A DNA stretch of 64,000 nt from Atherinomorus stipes (taxonomy: Eukaryota > Chordata > Actinopteri > Atheriniformes > Atherinidae), in NCBI GenBank assembly GCA_023101725.1, contig JALJCO010003410.1, forward strand, positions 1,227,001 through 1,291,000, written 5' to 3'. The notes under the pieces were generated by a model. The model was not told where the DNA came from and made no database searches. It saw nothing but the letters and a program-made list of their open reading frames with translations. Positions within the stretch are counted from its first letter, which is position 1; each line of letters starts with the position of its first letter. This document shows, in pieces, positions 36,101-51,100 of the stretch. Both the position numbers and the translations under genes were made by a program.

Positions 36101-39100
36101 AAAACAAATCCACTTTTATCAAAAGTGCAGCTTTTAAATTCTCCCCCAGTTCTTGTTTGACATCAATGGGCCATATCAACTGGAGATATGATTGTTTAAA
36201 TATAATAGTACAAAAATACTTACTGTATCCAAAAGTGGGATGGTATGATTAAGTATTACATTTCATTCTTTCCATAATTTTGTCACAGAGAAAAATAAAA
36301 TAGGTTGAATCAGCTGATCTGACTCACTGAAAGGTTAAATTTGGTGATTTCTGAGAATTTTTTTTTAGCCCAACATGTAATTAAGTAGGTTAAAGTGGAA
36401 AAGAATAGTTTTCAGATGATTTCAATTGCACTGTACAAAAAGAAAAAAGGTGCCAAACATGCAAATGGTAAACTTTTTATGTAGTGAAGGCAAAACCAAG
36501 AGTATTTGATGACCAAAATAGACTCACAGACTAAGTATATGTATGAATATGAGTACATGTAAATAAGTTATGTGTGAATGAAGAAGAATGTAATAGCAAC
36601 GACAAAGGTAAAATGAACTGGATAGATTACATGGTTCTATGACTGTAAAGAAGTACAAAGTCTTCCTGACTTGTGTGTTTTATAGCTTGGTTTGGATTAT
36701 TTTGTATCTACATTTTCTTTTATTATTATTATTTTGTATATTTTCATTTTTAATGGTCATATAATTTTTTGTTGGACCCCAGGAAGAATAGCTTTATGAC
36801 AGCTATAGCCAAGTTATAGGCTACATATGATTCAGTAACCTCAGTTCAAAGTACAGGTTAGTTATCTGATGTCTGTCCAATTCAAATCATGTACTGTCCT
36901 AATGTGGTTGTGCAGCTTGAATCATTCTCTCCTTATCGAGGCTCCCGCTGGTGTCCCCTACTTGACCCCCTTTCCTTTCAGCACAGACACTAGTAACAGA
37001 CTCCTATCTGGAAAGGAAGAAGCTGATTCCACCACAAGGCCACATAATGTAAGTGGTGGAGTCAAGAACTTATCACAGCTGTTTCGCAATGGTTGCCTTT
37101 AAACTGAAGAAAGAATTTATGTTTTTATGATGATCTTCTTAGACTACATGAGGAATGAGGAGGCGGACTGTCACTGCAAGAATCCCTGTGTTCTGACTGT
37201 ATGGAAAAGCTGTAGTTTTTCTCCTTATTTTCCTGAAAATGCCACCAGTCTTTTTCCTCTGTCTGTGTGATTCACTTACTCGCAGAGTCCAGCCTGTCCC
37301 GGATGAGTTTGGACCCCACACGGAGAGTCAACCTGCAGACTGCCTTCATCTTTCTGCTCCATCACACCACAAGTTTCTGCAGCAAAAACAGTCAACATAC
37401 GCTGATTAAATTTGTCAGTGAGAATAAAATCTGGAGTATCAACGCATCCACACATCTGATATGCTCAGTTTCGTTCATTCCTGAACACATATAATAAAAA
37501 ACTATACCTGTCTGAGTCCCGTTTGAAGGATCTGTGTTGAAATCCACACCGCACCTCTACAGGACACAAACACAAATCAGGAGGTAAACTTGTAACTCAC
37601 ATGTTTATGCTGCCATTAGGATGAAAATGATGGAGTTACAAATTTCATGAAATATTATTTAAACAACTGGGTCAAACATGTTTAATGCTACATTTAAACA
37701 CGGTTCCCCCTGATTATTATGGGATTCAGCTGCAGTGACATCAGCGCTTCTCAGATTCAGCTTACCTCCATCATCATGCATCCACCTCTGTCCCCATATT
37801 CAGAGATTTTGAGCTCAATGTCTGACTATTTTCACCATTTCTTAACCGTTGTATAGAGCTGAATGTTGCTCCTTCAGTCACACAGATCCAAACTACTGAT
37901 CTCTACTTTGCCAAACTCTTCAGCTCACACAGAAGAAAGGGTGCAACAGTCAATGACTTCGAGTAAAATAAAATAAGACCATGTAAAAAGTATATATTTT
38001 TTATTTGCTTTCAGTAAAGCATGGCACAGAAGCTCCACACACTGATTTCTGTTTGCTGTTTAATAACTTAACACACTGATATTCAACGCCAAATGAAATT
38101 TAAAATAGCTTAAAATAAAGAGACCATTGTGAAGGCAAATATCAGTAAAACTCCAACATCATCCAGTTGTTGCTGGAAGGTGGTCTGAAATTTTTTCTTA
38201 TGTTGATTTATCATTTGTAGGACATATATTCATAATATTATTACATTTGCTGTGTTTTTTTTCTATTTTTGTAATACTTTCATGTCATTCAAACTTTTAA
38301 GACCTGATGTTTTCTGCAGGGGTACAAACAAAAGAAGGAAAACGAGGAAAACTGTGGATGGTGTGTCACAATCAGCCAGGAAATATTTCCTTTTCCTTCC
38401 GATTTTAATCATTTGAATCTAAAGCTTTTGGTTTTGTTTTGTTGTTTCATCTTGTTGCTGTTTTGAGAAATTTAGAAGATGTGAATTTGAATATATGAAT
38501 GAGAACGGTAAAAAGGGGAAAACCAAACTTCCATTCATGTACATAGGTTAATGGACGCATACTTGACATGGGTTTTGTCCACGGTGGTGACACTAAACAG
38601 TGTGCTTTAATTATTTCTAATCAAAATATGTTTGACTCTTTTTAGTTGCTAAAAACTCCAGATTTACTTTATATAAAAGCCAGACAAACATACAGAAATC
38701 CAAAAAAGAGCAAACGGCACGTTTACCTGCAGCAGTGCCTGCAGCCGGTGCGGCTCCCAGTCTCTGAGATAGAAAAGGCAGTCTCGAGGGTGGTGGGCAT
38801 GCAGGCCAGGGTAGATGCACTGAGCTGCTTTACATGCAGTCTGCAAGAGGAAACAAACTGAATAAAGCTGAAATTTGACACCATGTCCAATTAGAAATTA
38901 CCGCAGCATTACAAAATGTTCTCAAACTCTAATACTGTTAATAAACTCTAAAATAAAAAAAATAAAAAAATAAAAAAACTAATAAATAACACAATATGAA
39001 TAAAAATAATATAATAATAATAAATAAATAATAATAAATGAATAAATGATAACATCCATAATAAAAAATTATAATGTTTTTATAATAAATAAAGTTATAA

Positions 39101-42100
39101 ACTCAAAAACTGATTATCCTTTGGTGGTTTGAGGAGACAAAAACAATGTAGTTACTCTGATCTTTGGGATTATTTTGGGCTAAACTAAATAGGCAATGAA
39201 AACAACTGAGGTGTGGCCCTGGACTGTTTATACATTAAACAGAACAGATGACAAATTTGTTTCACCATTCCTTTATGACTCACTCTGTAAACCATGTTTG
39301 CAGAGCACATACAGTAAAACATGTCTGAATAGATGTGACCTCAACGCACCTTGTGGTAGGGATTGTTGCAGCCGCTGCAGAACTGGTATCGGCACTGGGA
39401 GCAGCTGAAATGCATGCAGCCACCTTTTGTCAAAGCGTACTGGAACCCACACTGAGGGCAGGCTGCAGGAGGACACCACATACTGGTCAACAATTACATG
39501 ACAGATGCCGTTTTATCCATAAATGTAGGAGCTTTTAAGCTGTAAGGAGCTTCTCTTGTGTTTGTTAGATGAATAAAATGCAGTGTTTCCAAACCAAAAG
39601 CCAAATATTTTTGTAAAGTGACAAAAGAAAGTGATTTGTTTTCAACAAAATTCTTTTTTTTAAATGTCAAAACCATCATCTTCCTTTACAAGAAATGGCC
39701 TCTTGGAGGCATATGCAGAATTAGACCCACAATAAACATAATTTTTTTCCAGTAAAATATTATTATTATCAGAATAAAGCCCAAGATTTGACTTTATCTC
39801 AAATCTTTTTATCATAAGGCAGAGATCTATAATCTCAGCAGCTGTTGCTACCAACACAGAGACTGAACCGTTTCATGTGTTCTTGATTGTGTACTGCTCT
39901 ATGAACCTGACATGCAGCATTTCAATACTTTGTCCAAAAGTTAAGTTAACTGCAGCTGCTTTACTCTATTTTTATAAAGCTCATACATTTTCAGTTTTTT
40001 TTAAATTGCTACCTGATGGAAAAAAAAAAAAACTGAAAAAGTGAAAAGCTGATAATTCTCTTTTGTTAATCACTATAGTTAAAGTTAAATTTATGCTGCT
40101 GTACTAGACTGTTCGATGTATTTATTTTTCTTTTGTTGTGCAAGTTAATAAGATGGACAAATAGAAATATAAAGTAGATTTTATGTGCAAGCTGTTGTAG
40201 TTTATTTCCTTATAATTAAGAATGTCCGATGTTATTGGCCTACCAATATTACTGGACAATATCGGCATTAAAATATAAAATCGGGAAATATCGGTATAGT
40301 TTTTTTTTGGGGGGGGGACTGACATGATTCCATTACAACATCTCGTGAAATCTTTTTCCATAAGCAACAGTCCAGCATGTATAAAAATCCTTGTTATTCT
40401 GGAAGAACTTCATATCCCAGCATTCCTTTCAGAGTCATGTGACTACGATACAGCTGCTGCTACAGACTGACTTGCTTTGAAGCTGCATATAAAATGTCTG
40501 GCTTTAAGTTGTTGGTTAAGTTACCAAGTTGTCAGAAACATTAGAATTAGCCACATGTTGGCTGATACCTGCTAGTATCTGATATTTGGCAGCCAGATGC
40601 CCAAAATGAACTCCTCTGACTGAGTTAAAGATATTTTGGGATCTTTGCTATCGGAGTTGTATCTCTTAAAATATAAGAGATAAAACCTCACATTTAGTTA
40701 TCTGCATATATTGGTATCAACTGATATCGGGAATTAAGAATTGAACAATGTCAGATATCGGTAAAAAGCCAATATCGAATATCCCTACTTATAATGCAAG
40801 CAGTCAATTTAACACAGTTGAATGAAATGTGACAAAAACTGTCATTTCTCCAGCTCAGACGGTAAAAATCAGACAGAAAGAGGTGGTTTTAGTACAAAGC
40901 CTGCTTAAGTGGGCCAACTTCTGCTCAATGATGAAAGCAGAATGTATGAACACTGAGGGAGGCGGGGCTCAACAATGTTTTTGTTTATGCAAAACTTGAC
41001 TGATGAGGAAAGAAAAAAATGAAATAAAATGAGTTGTTTCCGGTGAAGTTTGTGGCGAGCCTCACTGATGCCGTTGTCTCTCAGATACCCGGCCAGGCCC
41101 TGCCTCTGGTACTCCGGATCATTATCCCTCTTCCACTGTTGGAAATCCTCGCAGGACACGTCCTGGTGCTGCGGCTCCCACTGAGACCAGAGACACAATA
41201 AATTAGCTTCCTGCTCTGTGGAGTACACAAGGTGGAACTTCTCTTTTTTCTCTTCCATGTCCAATCTATCATAAGATAAGCTGAGCAACTCCCTTAAATG
41301 ATGGAAATGGTAATACAGATTACACTCACAGGTTTTTTGCACTGAGCACAAAAACTCTTGCGGCATGAGGGGCAGGTGACCTTGAGCTGGTCTCCATCGT
41401 TGATAAATCCGGATGTGCACTAAGGGAGGAAGAAAAGGGAGGCACATTTCAGCCTTTACATGCTCTGTTGCTCAAGCTCGGCAGCCCACTGCTCTGTTGT
41501 GAATCCAAAGATGGGTTAAATGCAAAGCCTGAATTTCCAAAAATGTGACGAATAAAGTATAACAAAAAAAAGAAAATTGAGAATCTATTCACATACAGTA
41601 AGCATAGTTTCATAATGTAGATGTCTTTGATTGTTCAGCTTTTGATCATAAAAACAATATGTGTGCAAAATGTAATAGTTTTTGTAAAAATATTTAATTA
41701 GAAATAATCAGCCAAGAAACTGTATGTGTAGTCAAGTCTTACTTAACTCATAGTGAATAAATAGAATAATAACAATCAAAAAAGAGAAAATACAGTTGGG
41801 CTTTCTATGTGAGCCCAGACTGAAACATGGTTTATTACTGTTAAATTATCTTTTTTTAATTTAAAAAATAATCATAATGCATTTTTAATATCTTTGAACT
41901 ATCGCATTGATGTTTCTTATAACAGAGTGAACCACACTGAACTAAGCCAAAGAGACTGAAGAATGAAATGTACAGCATGCAAATTGTGGAAAGAGGAAAT
42001 AAAATGATGAAGGCTGATAAGAGACAGGAAAGAAGCAGTAGCCGAGTTTTTACTGGTGCAAAAACTCACATGACAGCACCACAGGAACTTCGGGTCTTTC

Positions 42101-45100
42101 ATCAGTGCGTGCTCGGTCAGCTTTTTGTGAAACAAATCGTACACTTCAGGCTCCATGCAATCCCGCAGCTGCAAAACAAGCAGACATTCACCTCACTGTT
42201 GCGTCTCAGCATGCAGCAGAATGTGTTACCGAGTTGTGATTGTAGTGAATTTTTTAACCCAGACTTCCCTCTCCTCCACATATTTACATCTCCTCCAACA
42301 CACGAAAAAGATAAAAGATATTTAGGACAGATTTTTATATGGTAATAATTAGGGATGCACGAAATGAAAATACTTGACCGATACCGAAAACAAAAAATGA
42401 ACAAACCAAGGCCGAAAACCGAACACCGAAAAAAATGTCAATTATTAGAACTGTAGCACTTTTGCTACGATGTGTACTAACTTCACTAAAATCAATCATT
42501 GCAACAAATCAAGTACAAAAGTATAAAATATTTATTTACCCCTGACATTACAGAATGTACACTATAGATTAAAATTCAAAATAAAATATTTAGTTTGACT
42601 TCACTCGTGTACATTACATAATGCCTTTTACATTTTTTTTCTGTAGGACTATTACAACAAATAATAATATACAGGCTTATAACTGACTGGCTGCTGAAAG
42701 ACAGTGAAATTAAATATATTTTCACATAAAAACACAAAGTTCATAAGTTGCGTGCTGGATGCGCTGCTTGTTGCATCATCACAAGTTTCGGCTGTGTTGT
42801 TTCGGTGATTTATGTCTTTCGGCCGAAAACCGAAAATGCACTTTTGGGTCATTTTTGGCCAAAAACTTTTGGTGGCCGAATTTTCGGTGCATCCCTAGTA
42901 ATAATTAGGGATGCATGTTAAAATCAGGCCCCCTATCTGTATCGGCTTATACCGGCCTTAAAACTGAGTATCGGACATTAGCCACCCCCACCGACATTTA
43001 ACCGATCAGCCCGCTGTTTCTAAAGTCTAAAAAAACCAAAAACTTCTTCTTTTTCAAAAACTTCTTTTTTACATACTTTAAAGCTGCTAAAGACTAGGGG
43101 TGGGGAAAAAATATTGATAGACTGAAATATTGCAATATTTTCATATGCCGCTATCATATTGACATTTAAAAACGCAGTATCGATCTATTTTACTAATGAA
43201 ATCTCGCAATATTTCATCGTTCGGTTACGAAATCTCATGAGAATCCACAAAATATCGTATGATTTTGTAACAGGTCGCTGAAATCTCACAAGATTTTGTA
43301 AGTTAAATAGATCGATGCCGCATTTTTAAATATCGATTTGATATTGGCATATGGAAATATTGCAATATATTAGTGTATCGATATTTTTTTCCACCTCTAT
43401 TTTTTAAAGTGTCGGAAACGGATAACAAAACTGCAATTTAGAATGACTGCTTTTTTTCAGCTTTAATATCGGTATCTAAATCAGTTATCGGCCACATGAG
43501 TTTTAAAACATCAGAATATCGCATATCAGCCAAAATTCCAAGATCGTGCATCCCTAGTAATAATTCCATATTTACATTATTGTCAGACTGAAACGGCTCT
43601 TTAAGGGAATTTAAACCATCACAAACTTCTGGAACATACGTGAAACAGAAGTGGACAAAACATGGACACAAAGAAATGTAAATAATCTACTTAAAAAATC
43701 AAATAAAATGGAATAAAATTATTTCAGAAATGGAAAAATAAAAAACTTCATTGATATTTGTGTTAAATGTGTTTTCTCCTTTCTCCGTTCACCTGAATGT
43801 CCAGTGTAGAGAAGTAGCTGTCCAATTGTTCGGGGTCGTTTATGTCAGGCTCGCCGCAGACAGGACACACCATGTCTCTGATGTGTTTGTCTCTGATAGC
43901 GATGGTGAAGTGCTGCCTGAAACACTCGTGGCACACCGAGCACTGACATGAGGTCAGAGACTGCATCTGGAGCATGGAAAGGAAAGAAATACCATTTAAC
44001 CTCAATAAAACTGTATTTTTTTAATAGCTACTGTGCAAATAAGAACCATTAGAAGCTCCAAACCATTTTTTTTTATGAAAAAGTAATTGCAAATCCAAAC
44101 AGTCACTGATGACTCACATTTGAAAAATCAGAAATAATTTGAGTCCAAATCTCCTCTGCAGATATGTAATCCAATGCAGCTTGTCCATTTTCAACATGCT
44201 ACTCCGAACCTTAGGAAATTGTTTGTCTGAGTCAGTCAATGTTTTGCTCAACTTCAACTCTCATGTATGCATGTCTTGAAAGTTGCTTCATGTCCTCTCT
44301 CATTGTAATTTCGTTTATGGGTTTAAATCAGGCAAATACATTCATTGTTATCTTGATTTTTTTTCTAAGCCATTTTTGTGTAATATTTCAGGAGGATGCC
44401 TCTTCTCTTAGTCTTCAATAGATTTCTTCCATCGTTTCCACAATAGAGAGGTTTAATTGGAACCTTGTTCCTCATCTGAGCAGAGCAAAATTTGTGATAT
44501 GAGAATACTGTATATGAATAAGTGAAGTTTTTTACATTTTCTTCTCGTTCTTTGAACATAGGCCAAGACTCCCTGGAAGAAGAGATTGAGTATCTCCTCC
44601 TGGTAAAATTAGGAAAATAAAATGAAAGATTTAAATCTGTGGTCCTACTCTCCTCACTGACCCACCTTGCTACGAGGGAAGATGCCAAGACAGCACGGGC
44701 ACTCATTGTTGAGAAGACGCCTGATAAAATCTTTGTCATGTGACTCCTTCACAGCTTGCACCACATCCTCCAGTGAGTAAGTGACGCCGGGCTCTTGGAG
44801 CAACGACAGGACGAGCTCGCAACGTCCCCAGCTGGGCAGGTCGTACAAGGCGAGCAGACGCCTGCATATCCTCTGAAAGACATAAACCAGACATCAAGAA
44901 GTTTTAATAGAATAAAACACAAACATCCTGCGCGATCGTCAGCCCTTTGCAGTCTAACCTGTTTGTCTGGGTGTTTAGGATCAATCGGCGGCTCTGGCTG
45001 ATCGATCCAGATACGCTGGTGGAAGGGCTCCAGGAGAGGCCGTTGAAGGTGGGACAAAGCCCCTTTCAACTCGCCTCCGCTCTGCCGCAGAGCCTCCTCA

Positions 45101-48100
45101 CACTGAACCACATCCCGGAAGCCCAGAGAGTGCAGCTCCCTCATCTGAACACAGCCAAGACAGAAACCAGACAACTGTTCATACGAGGGGACGGCAATAT
45201 TGCCAAAAAATGATACATTTCTGAAATATCTCTATAATTATATCACAGATGATAATGATGTCTGGCATACAGCAAAACAAAGCCCCATGCTGTTCTAGTT
45301 TGACTTGTTTTTTTCAAGTCTGGGTTGGTTTTTAATTAATATGTTGTGTTAAAAGATGAAAAATTTTAACTTTTTACATTTTGAGGGGAAAAAAAAACAA
45401 CCCTGTTCCAGATAGCTAGGAGGGACTGGCCTGAGGCCTGGTGGCGCGCTGAAATATTCATTCAGAACATGTGACAAAATAACAGAGTATCAATTAAATA
45501 AGAATTTTGTTTTGGTTGATATCACCATTTTTATTTGCTCCACCATGTTTAGCCTGTTCTGCATGAGTTGAGGAGAAGTCAAATGATGTCATCACACCAG
45601 AAATGTGTAGTATCATGATATGATATTTTCTAGGGTCAGAAAATCAAGTGGTATTATTGTGAACGATACGATATGGCACACCTCATTGGTACTATGAAAT
45701 GTTTCATCAGAATATTGCAAAACATTTACATCACTCATATAAACATCCTCTTGTTAAATTTAAGAAAAAAAGACAACTGAATAGCAGCTAAACTCAGATG
45801 CTTATTAAGGGTTAATTACAGCTTTATTGTTAGAGATTGCATCAATGCTGTGGTACAGAGAACAGTTACGGGTATGAAGCAGCCATGCAGTGCTGTGAAA
45901 AGCAAAAGCGGTTAAAACAGCTTCAGCGTGACAGTGGAGAATGTGGCAAAAATTAAGTGCAGACATTACACTCAACTGCACAAGAGCTTTACGATTTAAA
46001 AAGCCACAGAAGATGTGGATATGACTTAATTTAATTATAAACAGAGTCACTGGTTCTGTTCCAGTCATCAGAACATGAAAACATGTCTGGTAAATAACAC
46101 ATGAATACAGAAAACAGTCAGAATTTGAAGGTTCCTCAACTTTAGACTTTTTAAACCACCCAAAATTTTCAACAACAGCAATTATAATTACATTATAAGT
46201 AATTATTGGTTAACAAACAGCTCTTGATCCAACTCTTTCTATACATTTTTTTCCTAACAGCCACATTTACTTATACTTTTCTTGTGAGTTGTGTATTATT
46301 TAATCAAAAAGCTAAATTAATCTAAAAGATTATAGTGCAGACAAGCAACAAACAAGCAAAACATCCATTTGTATTGGCAACTTTAGGTGTTTGATATAAA
46401 AAATAAGAGGTTTTTTGCACTAACAAAGTGATTCACAAAGAGCTAGTAGCTGAAAACTTTGTATATCTAAGCATGGAGTGCTGTATGTCCTCATAACATT
46501 TGAAGAAACCGAACAAGTGGACTAAAAAAAAAAGCTATCTACAGTAAATTAACAATATTTGGAAGTGATAGAGGAAAAAAAAAATCCAACTCTGACCTGA
46601 CAAAGGTTATGAGAGATACGTCTAGGCCATAAGTTGACCCATATGCCATTGAAGAGTGGCTGTCAAATATTTACTTTCAATCACAGTAGAATTGTACAAA
46701 CTGTTTTTACGTAATATTCTGCATTTCCATTCATATTACAATTTATTTTAGTAGTTCACTGCACATATTTCCTGTTTTCCTGGCAGGAAATAAAAAAATG
46801 AGGGGTGTCTCAAGACTTTTGCACACCTCTGTACAGCCAGGGGCGAAGCTAGGGGGAGGCCGCGGCCACCCCTGGCCAATCACTGGCCACCCCCATGCTT
46901 TAACCAGGCGGTGCTCAAGCACTTACGGAGAGCCCAAGCTGCTTCCAAACCACTTTTCCTTCCCATTTTAGACACGAGCTGCCCCATACAGTTGGAATTT
47001 TTGATTCGGTTTGATTAGGTATTTTCTTTTTCTTTTTTTTTTTTCATTTTGTTTATTTGCACAGTATAAAAACAATGCATAAAACATCAAAAACATAAAA
47101 ACAGATTTTGCAGGTGAGATAATAAAAAAAAAAACTCCCAAAAGATTTATAGAAAATCTCACCTAAATGTTAAATCTAAGAAAAAAAAAAAAATCAACTG
47201 ACAGAAAAAAACTATCACTAAAATATAGTACCCACATACAAATAACACTAATATACAAAAAAAGACGCAATGGAATCAAATAAAATTCTCAAAGTTATGT
47301 ATGTGTGTTATTGGTATCAGTTATCGGTATCGGTCTTTAGGAGCTGAAATTTATATATAAAATAAATTATAAAAAAAACATGTGCTCTGAGGTATCTACT
47401 TATGGCCACCCCTATACGAGTAATAGTCTCTGCCTGGCCACCCCAGTGAAAAATTTCTGGCTCCGCCACTGTGTACAGCTCATCTACAGTATATGCTGGT
47501 TAAGATGCAGCTTTTGAGGTGGGACTTTGACTACAGAAGTGAGGCCACAACAATATGATTTCCCTCTCAGAAAAAGGAAAAATAAAAGAATAAAAAAAAA
47601 AAAAAAACTGATGGAGAAAAAGCTCCAAAAAACAAATGAAGTTCAAGAAAATAACCTGAAACCAGATGGATCATCAAGCTCTTTTGAACTAAGTTCAGTT
47701 CTGTTGACAAGATCTTTGCAACAATCAGCAGAAGACATCTGGATGCTGCTACAGTGCAGCGCCAAACCACAAGATTACTCAGCACAGTTTCTGATCTTGT
47801 TTGTGCCTTCAAGTCACAAAGATCCAACTTTAAACTGTAAAAGGTAATTTACAGGGAGCTGAGTTATATTGATGGAATGTGATGATTCACCTCTTGTTTT
47901 CAATAAAAAACAAATGTTGACTATGAAAGTGCATAACTGGTTTACAGTCTGTAGAACAGAATTAATCATGCTATGATCTGATGCACTTCAAGATGCTGAT
48001 GGACTTTTTCTCCTTTTGGTTTTTCTGTTACTCGTGAATCAGCTTGAGATCAGCTCACTAACATGATTAAACCTGTTTTCATCAATTATTTAGGCAGAAT

Positions 48101-51100
48101 TTTCTCTTTTACATTTTACTGCAATGTTGTTTGAAGTCTGACAGATTTTACTATGAATAAAGTCCTTACAAAGCAAACATTCATTTAGTCAGATGTTAAC
48201 TTAAAACTACAGTATAAATGAGAGTGTGATGCTCCCAGTGACCACAACACGTAGCAACAGAATTGACAACACAAAATACTGTAAATAATGTTCACAAGAT
48301 CAGATTTGTCAGCATATCAGCAGCAGTTTTTCTAAAACCAGCATCTATAAGGTAACTTAAAAGGGAGGAAATGAATAAATATATCAAATTAAGTTTATTA
48401 AAGTTTATCTATTGAGATCTGTTGAGAACAACACCTACGGATCAGTTTGATGTTTTAGACTGAAGAATGACAGGTGTGTCCATTGGTATACCAGCCTGTA
48501 TACGCTGACAATACACTGTATAATGAGCTGTTGCATTTAATCAACACAAAAAGCCAGATAATGAATGGATGGATGGATGGAGTAGTTAAAAAAAGACCTT
48601 TTATGATCATTAGTGAACTGCTTCTATCAGTTAAAAGCATAAGCAGTGAATTCTTTTGTTTATTCTGTTCAAAGAGATGTTTGATGGAGAGATCTGAATG
48701 CCATTCAAATCCAAAAAATGCAGAGCTCAGTTTAAAAAAGAAAAAAAAATTAAGACTAATAAAAATCGACCTTCATTAACTTACGGAAAACTCGCTATCA
48801 TGCCATTTTATTTCTCACCAGATGAGTTAAAAAATAAATAAATTTAAATGTAAAAAATTTACATTAAAAATTAAAATTAAAAATATTTCAAAATTAAAAA
48901 TAAACTAAAATAAAAAAATTAAAAAAGAAAAGAAAAGAAAAGAAAACAAAAAATAGATAAAAATTAAAAATTTTAATTAAAAAGAAATAAAAACAAAAGA
49001 AAAGAAAAAAAGAAAAAAAAAGAATGAGCTTTTTACAATGTTGAATTTTTCTTCTGGGATAAATAAAGAATTTTTTTTTCATTTTTCATTTCATTTTTTA
49101 AAATTACTTGAAGTAAAGCTATAAGAACATTACCAGGGTTTTCCATGTTTGGAATCTGTGAGACAGGATTTCTCATGCACAAACCTTGTGAAGGTCAAAG
49201 GTTTGTGCATGACTTCTCCTCCCAGCAACACACAGATGGTCTAGCCTTCTTTAGCTTAGCATGGTCTACTTTAGCTTACTTGTGTACAACTGCTCACTGT
49301 ACTTATGCTGTTGCACCAATTAGTGACTTATAAAAGACATCCTTATCTTATCTTATGGTGTTTGTTCAAAGCAACCTCAAAATGTTAGAAAACAAAGTTA
49401 AGAAAAAAGGGTTTATAAATGCAAGCTCATCAGGCAAAGTCTTAGTTTAAGGATGCATGAAGTTTCCTGACAGCTTTCACATGCACAATATTTCCTTTAT
49501 CTAATCATTTAACCCGTTCAGACCTGCTTATGCCCCATCAGTCTCAGTGTAGTGACTTTATGGTTTCCTACCTTGACTTGTCGGTCTCTCAGCAGCTGTC
49601 TCACTGCTCTCTCCGTGTCTCCTCCTGCTGCCAGCCAGGCCACTTTCGCCTCAGCTCTGGAAAGCTTCACGCCTTCACCTGCAGCGCTCTGCTCCAGCTC
49701 CTCTCCATCTTTCCCCACCACAGGCTGCATCCCAGTGCTCCCCATTTTGTAGCTTAGCTGGACAGAAGCAGCCATGGCGCAGATTTCATCGAGTAGGTGA
49801 GGCAGCTCTGATGTCAGCCAGTCACATGGGTTAGCGTTGCTGCCGCCACACAAGCACAGGGCTGCGTACACCTCCTCCGGGCTGACGCCCCGCTTCTCTG
49901 CTTCCTGGGAACAAGAATCAGGATTTACTGCCTAATTAACATTGAAGCTTTAAAGGGGAAAAAAAGGCACCAAATATTTTTCAGTTTAAGATGAATACAT
50001 TTTTTTTTTTAAATCCTCATGAACCTAGCGCCTAATTGAGGCTCTGAACTGCTGGCTGATCACACAAGACATCAGACGACGTCACCATCAGCTTTCAGGA
50101 ATTTTGATGGGAATTTTGTCATGAAAACAATCAGCGGTTTAATCAGACCTTTCCAACTAAAGGGTTAGTTTCCAATTCTTAAATTCACCAACAGGACTGA
50201 AGAGGTGACCGATTTAACATTCCTCCAAACACGAATTCAACCACATCTTGGCTTCTTTATCTGTAAATGACCCATGCATCAGTGCAGGGTCCGGCTGTGT
50301 GAAATTCCTCCCCTACTCTTATCTGATTGATGAGCTTCAGTCCATCGTCCCTCATCGTCTTCTGCCTCTTCAGCTCCATGTTGTGTCTGGGCTTCGGCTG
50401 CGGCTTCACGTCCAGCTGAGGCTGGTCCTTAGACACAGACGGCATCTGCTGGAGGGCCTGTGGCAGGGAAACCCCAGCAGAGTCTTTACATGACAGGCTG
50501 CACATCTCACACACTGCAGAGGGCTTGGTGTTGGCAAAGGTGCAGAACTGGCAAGTCCACTGTGAGAAGAAGAAAGGATAAAGTTAAAACAGATGCTTAC
50601 AATTTTCTGCTTACAATTCCTGGAACTAAATAGCAGCTGCACTTGTGACCTCTTCCACAGGAAACATACTTGTAGTTTGAACCCACAGCCTGTGGAAGTT
50701 TTAAAAATGCTCCATAAAAATGATCAAATGAGGAATGTTCAACTATCTGATCAGTTGATAATAGGTTTATATGAATATATTTATTTTCCTAGATTTGTTG
50801 CTTGTAACTTCACCAGTTTTTTCATATTGTATGATTTTGTTAACTATTTTATTTTACTTACTGTAAGGGGAGACACTACAGGCAAAAACCTTTTCTCATC
50901 ACCTGGTCAATTTTGAGATTTTTGTATTTTTCTCTCCTTCAACATGTTTTCTTCCGGGCTAGTGTAAAAAAAAAAAAAGTTCAAAATAAACATCTTAAGG
51001 GTTTATTTCGTGACTCTTTGTCTGATGCGCGCCCAAATCCCATCAAAATACAGTTAAAATTGCCATTTTCTCAAAATGAGTTTTTTCTCATACCCTGGGT

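Larger units (their letters stand above)
34676..39462 (-). other. rnf31: rnf31 RING2 and linear ubiquitin chain determining region
   Basis: Exon 39462-39350 encodes the RING2 active site: [20 protein letters not shown], with catalytic Cys934 at 39418-39416 followed by His936. Next come [19 protein letters not shown] (38840-38727), a variable linker (37556-37508 and 37376-37280) and [14 protein letters not shown] (34841-34676), the LDD that holds the acceptor ubiquitin. The last 15 residues are in 33239-33192. Confidence 0.93.
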
